A DNA stretch of 64,000 nt from NCBI GenBank assembly GCA_029891385.1, contig CM057230.1, forward strand, positions 30,893,402-30,957,401, read 5' to 3'. Numbering within the stretch: the stretch's first letter is position 1; every line of letters starts with the position of its first letter. The DNA is from Erythroxylum novogranatense. Lineage: Eukaryota; Streptophyta; Magnoliopsida; Malpighiales; Erythroxylaceae. Below are positions 13,114-25,462 of the stretch, one piece after another. The translations under genes and the position numbers were made by a program. The notes beneath the pieces were generated by a model. The model was not told the DNA's origin. It saw nothing but the letters and a program-made list of their open reading frames with translations, and did no database searches.

Positions 13114-13734
13114 TCTCCCTAGTTATATGATAAATTCACAAGAGTAGGAAGGAGGTGAAGAGAAGAGAGGGGGTTTATGTAGTCATACGAAGAAGATTAT
13201 GGAGAACATCGGTTGGGTCAGCTTGACTCTTGAGCTACACATTTTGGGAAGAGTAATAGAGAGTTTAAAATTTAAGAATAACGACAACGTTTTAAAGTTA
13301 AACAAAATAAGACAGGGTTATATTAGGCAGAGGATCTGAATCGTCTGATATAGCTTGAATTTTGGAGTCTATTCTCATCAACTTTGCACCGACTTCACTG
13401 TAGTGTTATTCAAACAAAGGTAGTGTAGTTAGTGCTGCGTCTTTGTATATTTTATGAAGCTCTGACGTTAAATAATCCTTAATTTGTTAAATCCAAAATA
13501 GGATTTAAACTTTTCTTCATCAATACCCAATACACCCCCCTTACACATGCCATAAATGACGTAGAACTTTCAAATCAACCTAAGATATTTCCCTAGAGAA
13601 CTCATCATTTGAGATGGTGCTTTTATCCTTAGGCAAAGTAACAAAGAATGGCTGAATGTACCGTTTAAGATTTAAGTTATCTACTTGCACTTAGACAACA
13701 ATCCACCTCCCACTTGTCACTAAACTCCTATGGG
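13114..13734. other. Spacer between the two MULE copies, nothing recognised
   Basis: No coding frame or recognisable repeat family is supported. It is unlike anything next to copy A, so it is either older flanking DNA or a different part of the element that arrived with copy B. Confidence 0.4.
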
Positions 13735-14719
13735 ATGTGTCAAACAACCACTCAAATGTAAGAGCAATCTCATCATGTAGGAATGCAACACCAAAAATTG
13801 TTGTTTGCTTATGATGGTTCACATTGACAAGCAAAACAAGTGGACGACCCTCATTATTCTTCTTGTAAGTAGTATCGAAGCAAACAACATCACCAAAGTC
13901 TAAGTAGTAATTCCTCATTTTTATGTCTGACCAAAATATATTAGTTATCAAATCATCTTAATCCACTTGAATGGCATAAAAGAAATTAGGACCTTCAACC
14001 TGCATTTTATACAAATATTCTAACATGCCACCTGTATCTCCCTTTTTCATGTCTCTTGTTCTTTTATATATTAAACAATTCATTTGTAATCCTCCAGAAT
14101 AAAGCCAAGATTATTTCTCCTACTTGCTTGTCTCACCATAAGATCATGGGATGCTTTTGGTGGAATTCCCACATCATTAGCCTTTTTAATTTGCATTGCT
14201 GCAGCTAAAGATATCTTTATGTGACTTCTATGCAAATGTGTTTTGTTAGGACTTGAAAGGTAATGATTGTGATCATCGACAAATTGAATCACTTGAAAAT
14301 TTCCAATTTTTGCACTATTAACTTTCATTCTTCCCTCACAACTAAATCTTGTTTTTGAACATAAAGCTCTTATATACAAATGTCTTTTATCTAGCATCCT
14401 TTTACCTTCAGCACTATAACAAAAAAAACCCTACAAATCAATTTACTAGATTTCTCTTTGTAACTTTTGCTTCTTTTTGTTCCAAAGCACACATGTTTAA
14501 CATAATTAAATAAAATTAATAAGCTTCTTCTTCTGTCTCGAACTCCATGTTAAGTTTTGGTATTAACTCTCTTACAACAGATGAGTGAATTTTGCAACTG
14601 TACTCCTCATAATTTGAATTCACCAAATCAGTTAAATTCATATTATGAGTCTCATTTGCAGCCAAATCAGTTGAATTCATATTTCGAGTCTCATTGCCAA
14701 CCAAATCATCTGAATTCAT
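13691..14719 (-). pseudogene. FAR1/MULE-related transposase, decayed copy B
   Basis: The order is the same as copy A but cut at 13735 inside the catalytic region. The N-terminal part ends 'MEFETEEEAY' followed by a TAA stop (14516-14518). The second half of the FAR1 domain at 14397-14080 shows Cys residues (ALCSKTRFSCEG) and VDDHNHYL. The first part of the MULE catalytic domain at 13951-13735 contains 'CFDTTYKKNNEGRPL' and 'FGVAFLHDE'; the Asp of FDTTY is a likely catalytic residue. The catalytic segment is open here, unlike copy A. The C-terminal half is missing. It cannot encode a working transposase. Confidence 0.85.
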
Positions 14720-16228
14720 ATTACTACTCTAATTGTGAATGCCAATGTTATTCTTATGCTGCTCCTTCTCAGTTTCATAATCTAATCGATGGTATGGAGT
14801 ACATCTACCTTCCATTTTTACACCTATCAAATTCACAAATGAAGTACCATTTTTAGATAAAATTATTAACACAACAAAAAAGGAGTGTTCAGAATATATT
14901 GGGAGGTATTTTAATTTGTCATGCCTACCTTATTTAATTCCTATAATAGAAAAAGTGATTGGACAATTAAAGGTTTCATGACAAATTCTTCCCATAAAAT
15001 GAATAATATGTTTCAGAAGATCTTAACCGAAGTCAATATTAACCAACTCAACCTTTACAATCTACATTAATTATCACTCATGTATAAACAAAACTATAAA
15101 CAAAAAACAAAAAAGTTAGATACGAATAAATTCCAAATAGCTTAAATCATAAATAATAAATTCAGGTTAACAACCACCGAAGGCAATAACTAAAGTACCT
15201 GATATCTCTCCACATTAAATTTAAAGTAAATTAACAAAATGATGTATTCTTGGTTTGCTAAATCATTCCTCAAGAATTAATCAGAGAAAGAAATACAAGA
15301 ATTGCTTAAAGATAGAGATACAGAGAGAGGGACAGAGATATAGAGAGAGGGAATAATAAAAACAAGAAAAAAAGCAAAACTCATTTAAGAAAATAATTGA
15401 AATTCGTCAAAATATTATCTTTCTTCTCGTGTTGTGATCTTCTATTTCTTTACCAGAAAATTTAATTTCTCAAAATATTATCCTTCTTCGCCTGCTGTAA
15501 TCTTCTACCTCTTTACTAACAAATTTAATTTGCTTTATGAGAAGGAAAAAAACAAAAGTTTTAAAGATATGAAAATCTGATAACAAAGAAGCGCAAAAAT
15601 AAACAACTTAAATGGCGAGAAATCTTAGTTAAACATTACTTTGGAAATGACAAACAATTATCGATTACAATCATCATCATTATGTTACTCTTATTTGTAT
15701 TATATTTTTAATTTGTTAATTTCCATTTTAATTCTTTAATGCACAAATAAATAAATATAAAAAATTATATCGCTAATGTCCACTCTTTTTACATTTATTT
15801 CTTAATTTCAATAATTAAATTTTACGTTAATGCTAGTATAATTGCATTAATTAATTGAAATAATAGTTGTTCTTTTGAAAACTAATTAAAAACTCAAGGC
15901 CATGAGTTAGGTTGCCCTGCAAACCGCCTTGACACTGTGGAGTTAGGTTGCACAACCATGCAACTTGGTCTTTCCTCCATTGCAACCTGGTCTTTCCTCC
16001 ATCTTCGTCCCAGAGAGAAATCGTTTTATCCATCTTCGTCCTAGAAAGAAATCATCCTAAATGTCGCGTAATTTGATTAAGGGATATGGGTTGGGTTTTA
16101 TAAGGTGTAGGAAAGGGGGCGAAGAGACTCATAGTTATTCTGGTAAAGGACGACTTCTGTATTTTTATAAATAAAATGACAAAGGACTTCGACATTGTCA
16201 ATATTCATCGTTATTCATGCTCCATCCT
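13735..16228 (-). repeat. Duplicated FAR1/MULE segment, copy B
   Basis: This is the second copy of the 2.49-kb segment at 10624-13113. Similarity stops abruptly at 'ctccatcct' (16228). It shares old lesions with copy A, such as the stop after EEEAY and the 39-bp tandem array, but lacks the frameshift of copy A in the catalytic region. Confidence 0.85.
14625..14741 (-). repeat. 39-bp tandem repeat, 3 units (copy B)
   Basis: Units start at 14625, 14664 and 14703 and match the array at 11512-11628. Confidence 0.85.
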
Positions 16229-17777
16229 AAACCGAACTTGATTTATAAGTTTAGATTTAAATAAGGTTAACCGAACCTGAGTTCAGGCAACACTTTAAAT
16301 AAGGTTGAAGTGTTACTTGATTTATAGGTTTAGATTTAAATAAAGTTAAACCGAACCTAGGTTCGGTTAGAATAGAACCTAAAAAATCAGGTTTATAGTT
16401 CAAGTTCGGGTTTCTAACTTGCGGTTCTAGTTAACCGAATCGAACTCGATTTATAGGTTTAGATTTAAACTGAACCTAAAATATTCAAAAAATATATCAT
16501 ATATTTAGATATAATTTAAGAAGATAATAACAATAATAAATTCACTAATATGTACTATATTAATTCTTGATTAAAAAAGAAGAAAAGGAACAAAACTATT
16601 TTAATTCTATGTTATTAAACGTTAATCTTGAGCATTGCTATTATAAGTAACAACTAATGCATAACATTCAATACTTCTACTTTAAATAATAATTAATATG
16701 TGTCAAAATTATTGATCAAGTATTAAACTATTAGTAAAAAATTCATTGACTAAAATAATATAATCATTTAGAGATTAATTAAAGAAATTAATAAGTGCAA
16801 ACACATTTAATAAGAAATCCTACAATTTTAGTTTTTAAGGCATATATATTAGCTTAGATATTTATGAGATATTATAAACATTAAACAAGCAAGTAATACT
16901 AATTCTTCAAAACATATAATATAGTTGCTAGTAAATAATAAGCATATAATAATATTGTCTTATACAAATACAAACATAGTTTTATTTCTTAGAAAGGAAT
17001 GAAAATGAGTTGATTTAGTAATAGACTATAGAATTGTATTTATTTATACGGCTACGCTTTATATAATATAATATTTAAAGTTTTAATTATGATATTAATT
17101 GCATTTTCTACACTAAGTTGCAATAAGAAAAAGGATATTTTGTGTTTATTAGTTTTTATTTTAACATAATAAAATAAGATTTAATGATGTTAGAAGAATA
17201 CTTCTATTTTTATAATCAATGAGGTCTAGTAGAGCGATTCGTTCCGCATTGATTCATAGTAATAAGAAGCTATATTGCGATATTTGATAAAATCAATTGT
17301 AATTCAAGTGATCTTAGTCATAAATTTACAAGGTTTGTATTAAGACCGTTGGATTGAATTATCTTTTTAGAAGAATTGAATTTACAAGTGATTTTAGCAA
17401 TTTTATCAATTATTCATATAAGAACAAACTACATTGCTATATCAATGATTCATATAAGAATAAACTACATTGTTATTCTCAATTTAAATATAAAATGACT
17501 ACTATTCATTATATTAACAAAATTGAACACAAAACCTTACGTAAGGTTTTATGGTAATGTCTCGCTTCTTAATAAACTTTCAATAGAGCTTATTATTTTT
17601 ATAATTTTGTCATATATATTGATATGAATAGGTTACGGTTATTCGAGAACTAAAACTTAAAAATAGATTAATCGATCCTATAGGTTCTTTAGGTTTAAGT
17701 TCGTGAAATTGTCGTTTCGGTTCAGATTCAGGTTATTTATGAACAGATCAGGATATCCTATCATGAACACCCCTAAC
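16229..17777. mobile_element. Possible decayed hAT-like element
   Basis: The left part (16229-16480) is full of short direct and inverted 'ccgaac', 'ggttcggtt' and 'tttataggtttagattt' motifs. The right part (17640-17777) has similar motifs and ends 'tcatgaacacccct', whose complement AGGGGTGTTCATGA resembles the end of many plant hAT non-autonomous elements. The left end is not visible because the MULE copy B boundary lies there. The middle (16480-17640) is plain AT-rich DNA with no gene. The assignment is tentative. Confidence 0.35.
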
Positions 17778-18700
17778 TTATGAGTTATAAACACACAGAA
17801 TCAGGTTCCTAGCTGAAGAAGGTTGTTATTTTTGTTGAGAAAATCAAAATGAATATTTTATTTTTTAAATTTAAAATTTAAAATGAGTTTCATTATGCTG
17901 CATTATAATATAAAAATTTTATTTTTAAATTATAAAATAATAAACAATATTAGGTTAGTATTAACATGATATTCAATTAACAAAAATTTCCTCTATTTGA
18001 AGTCTATTTTATATATTTTAAAAATGTTAAAATTTAACTTATTTACTAATAAAAATATTGAGGTTTATGGCACTTTGTATATTATAATTTCGTAACTAGA
18101 ACGTATTAATTTCCCAAATGCAATTGTTAAATAAAATTCAAAAGTTACGTACGATGCATTGGACTTAAATAGTATTGTGTTCAAAAGTAAAATGAATCAA
18201 ACATCTAATATTTAGGGTTGTTTAATTTTATTTGTGTTTATATTTTAAATTTAAATTTGAATTTAATGTCTTGTTTTTATTTTATTTTCAAATGTTATTT
18301 TGTTATTAATTACATAAATATTATTTAATTTTATGATTAATATTTTATTCGATTTATTTTATTATTTAAAATAAAATTTTAAATGAAATTATAATATCTT
18401 AAAAATATATCAATTTAAAAAATTTTAAAACAATCATTTTATGTAAAGAAAAAAGTTGAAGGTTTTCAAATGAATTGCCAACAAAGTTGAGAATACAGCA
18501 AACAAAGCTGAACTTGTTCCAGCATACAATATAATATAATAGGGAAGATTAATCTACGCTTTCATACGAGAATAATGAAATTTATGTAATATAGCAAGAA
18601 AAGAATTTCCCTTCTTAACTTACCGGGCTTCAAGCCCCCTTGATCCGGAAGAAATTGGATCCCAAGTTGCTCATTCCACTCTTCTCTGTACTGATCACTT
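17778..18700. other. AT-rich spacer downstream of the MATE gene
   Basis: Low-complexity A/T sequence with no supported feature. The 3' untranslated region of the MATE gene must lie at its right end; I could not fix a polyadenylation site. Confidence 0.5.
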
Positions 18701-18710
18701 CCTTTCACTT

Positions 18711-21700
18711 TCATGTGTCATTTAGTTTTGAATCTTTATACCCTCCCCATGTTCTAATCCTGTCTCCCGCAACAGAAGCCTGCACCTCACACCAATTGAA
18801 TTATCATTTCTTTTCCACACAAAAGATGCAGAAATCGTTGTCTAAAAACAAAACTACTTACCTCTTTGTTCCAATTTGTTCTGTATACCATCCAAGAAAG
18901 GATTAAAGTCTGCACCACAGTTCCTGATATCATTCCCATCCAAATTCCCTGTTGAATCCAATATGAAACCCCATCATGCTAATTCTTCTTTAGATAAAAG
19001 CAAAGAACTAATTAAATTCCATAAACTCGCCAAGGAAAAGTGACACTAAAGAGGTAAGAATTTTTATATGAAAGGCACTTACGGTGACACCCAAGCCAAT
19101 CTTGTAACCTAATAGCAGACCTAGAGGAATACCAAACACATAATAACACCCAATATTCACGTAAGCCACAACGGCTTGCCATCCAGCTCCAATGGCCACA
19201 CCTACCATAATAATCCAACAGAAAGGATATGTCAGCCGCAAAAGTAATAGATGAGTATACTCAAAAAGTAATCTTGATTACCAGAGAGAACAGGCTGAAC
19301 ACTGTTAATGATAATGCTGAGTCCCAACAATGGCGTTAGCTCATCCACGACCTTTTGACTTTTTATCACTCGAAAACAAAGATGGATAGATTTTCCTTGT
19401 AATAAGCAGAATGAGAGAAAGGATGAGACCCACCAAAAATGAAGAGACAACAGCGACTATCATAGATAATTTTGCTGCCCTCGGATGAGCTGCTCCTAAT
19501 TCATTTGAAACCCTCACGCTGCATGCACAAACAGTTGATTGCATTTGATATGATGCAGATCCGATTATCACAAATAAACCAAAGCACGACGAAGCAAAAC
19601 AAAATCTGTAACTTGTAAAGTGTTCTATATATGCACAATGTACATATATTATGGTGAAGTGATAGTCACATAAGCAGAGGAAAAACCTTATAGCTGCATT
19701 CATTCCTATAGCCACCATTATCGTCCACCCCAATATGTTCATGCTGCAAAATCAACATTAACAGAATTACTGCTACTTTATGAAAGAGTTAGAGAAATCA
19801 ATAATAGTTACTATTATAACACATTACTGTATTTTAATTTATCAAATTTCCGATATTAGTTAACTTTGATTTCATATTTTTTGAAATATTTGGGATCTAC
19901 GGTACCATCTATATGTAGAAATCCCTGACTTTATTTAGTACTTTCCTGAGCTGTCTTTGCAGTGTCGAAATCATAGGCTTTATTCTAAGCTCTTAATTAG
20001 TTACCAATACTCGATCGATCATCGACAATCAACCGGAGGTTGTGATGTCACATGCTTTAAGCTGTAGAGCTAGCTCTAGTTTAGACATCTGGGACAGACG
20101 AAATTTACAAGATCATTTCTAGGACCACCCTTCCACAACCTGCCAAATTGACAATTTGTCGTCTCAAATTTCTTTAACTTGGTACATGCTTTGAATGGAA
20201 AGTATACGTCCCTATCTCTGTTTTGCTTTTGTCTTTTCACAAGGATATAAAAGCTTGAGACTTCTATAAAAGGACATGCCAAATATTCTAAGGCATCGGG
20301 AGAATGATAATTTTAAACAATAGCGTCAATGCTGAATTATGAATTGTGGACCTTATATTTTGATGATACTTATCCAAATTGATCTTGTATTATGTTATAG
20401 ACTCGGATTATTCTTGTGAAGCCATGAAAATAACTACACTACCAGAAAACTGTAGATTAGCGACGGAAAAGAAACCGTTAGAAATTAACAACGGAAAGTA
20501 TATTTTCGTCGTTAAAATTGATTAATTTAACGACGGTACTAATACCTATCGCTAAATATGGAGAAAAATCGTCACAGCAAAATTTACGAAGAACGCTAAC
20601 GACGAGAAAATATGGCCATCAGTAATTACTATAAGAAAAGCAAGAATTAGCGACGAAAAATTACTGACTGAAAATATACAGTTGCAAATTACCGACAAAA
20701 AATCTATATTCGTCGGTAAAATTGACGGGAAAATTTTCATTTAGCGACGGTACTGATATCCGTCGCTAAATATGGAGAGAAATCATCCCGACAAATTTTG
20801 CGATGGATTTTGGTGATGGTATAAAATTCCCATCGGTAAAGGATTTAGCGACGATATAAGATATACATCGGTAAAAAGGCAGGAATTATTGGGGGGAATA
20901 AAAAATTTTTGAATTTACCTACGAAATTTTTGTCGGTAAATTCCGTCAATAAATTTTTTTAAAATTGAAACTCACCCGATTTCTCCGCCCCCACCTGCGT
21001 CTTCTTCTTCCCTCTTCTTGGGTCTCCTCTTCGGTTTTCTTCTCTCCGATTTCTCTGTTGTGGACTCCTTTTCTGCTCATCAGCGTTGTCTTCTCCATCC
21101 ATTATCATCGTATCTTTCGGTGGAGATATTTTTGCAACTACTATCATATGTTTTTTCGTATAACATAAAGGCAACTTTGTCCTTATCAAGCTCAAGAGAG
21201 TATTTAAACCTACTCTAGTTTTACAAACAAAATTCTATATCTGTTGATCCTCAATAGTGTTAAAAGATTAGCATAAAATTCTTCTTCTTTCTGTAGATGC
21301 TTAAAGAAGCTAAACAGTTCAGAACATTATTTCTAGCTCCCATTAAAATTATTGATAGTAGAACAAAGAAATTGTTGTCAAGCCTTCAACACAAATCACA
21401 ACCTGTAAGAATCTTCATTCCAATGCATTTGAATAGGTAAAGTCATATTGGTATGTAGAAGCATAGCAGATCACTTATATTTAATGTCGGGTTTTTTTAA
21501 AAAAATTAAAATTATTTATTGACAGCAAATAAAATTACGTCGGTAAAATCTATTATATTTACTGACGGAACACTAAAAACTGTCGGTAAAATGTAAAATA
21601 TTTACCGATAGAACAAAGAGTAATCGTCAGTGACAGAAAGAAAATTTCCGTCGGTAAATTTACCGACAACCTCCAATGTCTTTGTCCGTCGGAATATTCC

Positions 21701-24700
21701 GTCGCAAATTTATATTACCAACAAAATCCAAACATTGTTTGTCAATAATTTATGTAGCTAAATGACAATTTTCTTGTAGTGCTACCTTTCAATACTATAC
21801 TAAGGATTGGGTGGAGGCATTGACCTATCTACCTATGAGTTAAAACTAATATTTTGGTTTTTTTCTCTTTTGCGAAAGTTTAGACCGTCTATCTATAAAT
21901 TCAAAGATAAATTTTACAATAATTAATGTGTAAATTTTGTAAGAAAAGAATAAATAAGGTACAAATAAAATATAATATATAAGGTTTTGTAAGAGTTGAA
22001 TAAAGGAATTAATAAATGTAAAGAAAAACAAGTTGCACAAAATGTTTAAAAGAAATTTATTCTAAGACTTAAACTTCAATTTTTTAAGTAAACAATACTA
22101 AGGAAAAAGAATTCAATTTAAGTAATCATATAAACTTAATTTAGAAGATTGTTTTAAGCAGAAAGTCAATAGTTAGCTAAGGACTTAGAAATGCAGTGGT
22201 GCGTAAATATACATATATAGCATATAACAGACAATAGTTGGAAAATATTTAACCAAACTAAGGAACTTTATCAAGACCCAAATAGAATTTATTCCCAGGC
22301 AAAGCAAACAATGAATTCTTCATGGACCCTTCTATTCATTTACTAATCACTGAACACTGAACAGCCAATGAAAACGACAAGAAGAAAGATAGAGCCTGGG
22401 AATAAGCTAGCACTGCTACGCACAAGAAGTATTCAATTCTTCCCCCACTACCTCATTAGATAAGACGACTTTAGACTGTGGTCATCGTCAATGTTTGTTT
22501 TCTAGACTTTCTTCACCGACGCCTTTTTTAAGATCTTCAAATTTTGGACACTCAATATACAATCGTCGTGGTCCGACTTTTCCTATATGTCACTCTCGAA
22601 ACGCAGATTTGGGTTTAGCAATTACTTAATTACCTTAAACCAATCCAAGTTAATGCTAAAGGAAAGAAAAGTAAGTCCAACGATAGTTCAAGGCAAGTAA
22701 GAGAAAGTGGAAGTATCATCTAAATAAAGTTAAGAGTAGTCAAAGAAGGTCAGGTCAGATCACTAGTGGTCTCAGAATCTGCAATGCCTACCAGTACTGG
22801 TCTGTCAGAGGCAGTGATATTAATGGTGTTAAGATGAGCAATCTTGTGAATTGACACCAGTACGAACTTACCATATAGACAAAGCATCCACCGACACCTC
22901 TGCATTCTTTAAGTAGCCGGCGAAGATTATTAACGCCATGAAGTACCACACCTCCAAGCTGCATTTTTTTACGATATTTGACTATAATGTAAGCAATAGA
23001 TAATCTCTATGTCTAATTCAAGAGAAATAATGATCTAAAAATAATTAATTAATGATTTTTTTGTAAATTTATAAAAACTCAAGTATTCTTTTTTCATGTG
23101 TGATTTGACAAGCAAAAAAGCAACAAAGAAAAAACAAGAAATGAGGTTCTTGGTGCTTCCATTATACTTTTGCACTACACCCAAAAGTCAAAACACAACG
23201 GATGTTCCGAGAAAAAATGACCAGCTTTCTGGTAGCTGTAATTGTAATTGTGATGGGCAGACAACAAATTTCGATCATTTGTACTAGGTACCATATGTGT
23301 CAAAGGAGTCCCTTAGACAAAGGATCTTGCAGCTACCAAACACCAGGGGTGGTAGTGGAACAGATGGGTCATAAAACAACTACCATTAATATAAATATAA
23401 TTTCTCTCTTTTTTTCTTTAATCTCTTTATTCTTTGTCTTAAAAAGGTAGAATCAGCCACCCCAGCTGCTCTCACACTCGGACCCGACCAAATTATGAGA
23501 GGGATAAATTACGATTTATCTCGATCGACCGCCTAACAGAGCGACCCTTGCACTCCTATTGCCGAGAATCGAACCCAAATTCTTGTCTCAATTTTCTCTG
23601 CTAAATTATCATCCAAGCTACCCGTGCGGGCTTTAATCTCCTTTTTCTATATCTTATGAAAACAGCCTTTTGTACAGTAGCTTATTTATGTGGGAGCTAG
23701 ATCTTAGAGCACTTAAGAGAATGGATAGGGGAGTGGGACCATGCATATGCATCGGGGTTTTCCCAACACCAGTTAAATGAAGTAATCTTATACTAGATGC
23801 TGCACATATATCACATTTATATTGTATATATGACAAATTGATTTCAATTGGTTTTACTTTCTCCTGAAATCGATTGCTATCAAGCCAGTAACAAGGAATG
23901 ACTACTGAGTACTTCATGAAGCATTCACAATAATTGCGGAGAACAGTGAGAGTTGATTACCAGAGCATTACAGCTGATGCCAGAGACAGCCTAACAAAAC
24001 TCCACAGATTTTGGAAAGCTTTCCACGATAAACCATTCCAAGCTCTTCCACAACTTCCACTCAGGATATATATAAGCTGAGACGCGTCTATAAGCCACCA
24101 CGAAGCATTCAAAACCACCGCAGCGCCAACCAAGCCCCACCCTAGCTTCAGCATCAGCAACCAGCTGAAGAGCGTGTGTATGACAAACGCCGCCGCCGCT
24201 ATCACCGCCATAGCCATCATTTTGCTCTGAGCCTGCAAAAACTTCGCCATTGGGAAGTTGAAAGCATAGGCAAATAGTTGCGGAATCATCCAAATGGCAA
24301 AGGTCCCAGCTGCCTTGGATATTGCTTCCGTCTGGCCTATGAGTCTTAGAAACGGAGCTGCAAAGATGTATATTAGACTGAGAAACAAAGCTGTGGTGAA
24401 GAGAATGACCCATGATCGTTGCATATAGATTCCAAGCATGTCAAGTTGCCCAGCTCCAAAAGCTTGCCCACATAGTGTTTCGAGTGCGCTTCCCATGCCA
24501 AGCTGGTTGGATTATGTAAGCACGTTTCAGTTTCAATCAATATCAAAGTAACCCAAGACATGATTTTGAAACTATACTATGCAATTCGTGTTTATGAATA
24601 TGCTGTGGATATGTTGTGCTTTGTACCATTATACCAAATGAGAAACCAGCGATGACTGAGTTCTCAACGGATACGGCGGCGAGTTGCAGAGTCCCAACGT

Positions 24701-24959
24701 GGCCGGCGAAGGTTTGAGTGATGGCGCCGAGAGAGTATTGACATATGGAGGTGAAGATGGCGGGGCCCGCTAGGTACCAGAGCTTGAAGGACTCTCTGTA
24801 AAACTCCCTGAAGAAATCTCGGACGCCAGTGATCGGAGGGACGTCGTCGACGTCGGCGACGAAGGAGGAGGCAAAGGAAGTGTTTGTTGTTGGTAAGTGA
24901 AGTGACTCATCGTGGTCCTGATCTCTTGGCGGAAGGAGAAGTTGCCTAGAATCCTCCAT
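18711..24959 (-). CDS. MATE (DETOXIFICATION) family efflux transporter, 8 exons, frameshift in exon 5
   Basis: The exons, all bounded by GT-AG, are 24959-24627, 24502-23961, 22958-22872, 19743-19687, 19518-19282, 19201-19083, 18948-18862 and 18779-18711. Ignoring the frameshift they would give about 510 residues, the usual size for plant DTX proteins. The start is the first ATG of the frame ([11 protein letters not shown]). An acidic soluble N-terminus of about 45 residues is followed by membrane segments typical of the family. Family motifs are '[18 protein letters not shown]' in exon 2 and '[15 protein letters not shown]' in exon 5; exon 6 has 'YYVFGIPLG'. Known family members export organic cations, flavonoids or ions by H+ or Na+ exchange, at the plasma membrane or the vacuole; it looks closest to the DTX33/35 group, but that is a judgement from memory. 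Exon 5 has one base too many in a run of five T (19360-19364, plus strand). Downstream exons keep the phase expected without that base. Confidence 0.92.
19360..19364 (-). other. One-base frameshift site in MATE exon 5
   Basis: On the minus strand the run is AAAAA within 'gataaaaagtc'. The upstream frame runs [11 protein letters not shown] and stops at once; the other frame continues [16 protein letters not shown], which is the expected MATE sequence. Exon 5 is 237 bp; exon phases on both sides require 236. Confidence 0.85.
20437..21781. mobile_element. Non-autonomous CACTA (CMC/EnSpm) element in MATE intron 3
   Basis: The ends are CACTACCAGAAAAC on the left and the complement of CACTACAAGAAAATTG on the right, the standard CACTA terminus. 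A 3-bp CTA target duplication flanks it (20434-20436 and 21782-21784). Both subterminal regions are packed with 'cgacgg', 'cgtcggtaaa' and 'taccgac' motifs, as is typical for transposase binding sites of this group. At 1345 bp with no transposase frame it is a deletion derivative. Open frames near 20959-21218 lie in a pyrimidine-rich core and look spurious. Confidence 0.92.
23426..23630 (-). mobile_element. tRNA-derived SINE in MATE intron 2
   Basis: Read on the minus strand it begins CCCGCACGGGTAGCTTGGATGAT, whose 'GGTAGCTTGGAT' (23611-23622) fits an internal A box, and about 40 bp later has GGTTCGATTCTCGG (near 23562-23575), a B box. A 10-bp direct repeat, ctttaatctc, flanks it at 23416-23425 and 23631-23640, the expected target duplication. 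It is about 205 bp and ends in a short pyrimidine/A run. Size, boxes and flanks together support a plant tRNA-derived SINE. Confidence 0.8.
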
Positions 24960-25462
24960 TTCTAAGCACACAATAAATGTAGAAAATGCCTGTGTTTCGA
25001 TTATGTCATGGATGATATAATAGAACAAAATAAAGAGCTTGACACTAGGTTTTGGCTTTTTGCTGTTCAGAGATAGAAAAACTAAAATTGAGTTAAAACA
25101 AGAAATGAAAATTTTAAGCAGATTCGATGAGGATGTCAGTATCAACCCTGGTACATATGTCATGAAAATTTCAACCCTAATATATTTATACAAAAGTTTT
25201 CGGTTAAGTAGTTTTATTTTTATAAAATATGCAATCATATTTAGAAGAGTGCATCATTTTTTCATTTTAAGATTCATTTTCTTCTAACTTAAAATTAATA
25301 GATTAATAGCTAAAACTTTACTATAGTTTGTATTTTGTATCTTTTACATTTTTTTGTGTTATGTAATTCAAAACTTATCTCATTTGAAAAGTGAAATTAA
25401 TATAAATTTGTTTAACTAATATTTATCTAGTCCATAATATATTAGTGTTACTTGCATTTATT
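24960..25462. promoter_or_regulatory. 5' flank and presumed promoter of the MATE gene
   Basis: The region upstream of the ATG on the minus strand is AT-rich; a TATA-like 'ctattatatcat' lies near 25013-25024, about 55-65 bp before the start codon. That is close for a TATA box, so I do not assign it firmly. Only about 500 bp separate the start codon from the 3' LTR of the neighbouring copia-like element, so the promoter may reach into that LTR. Confidence 0.35.
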
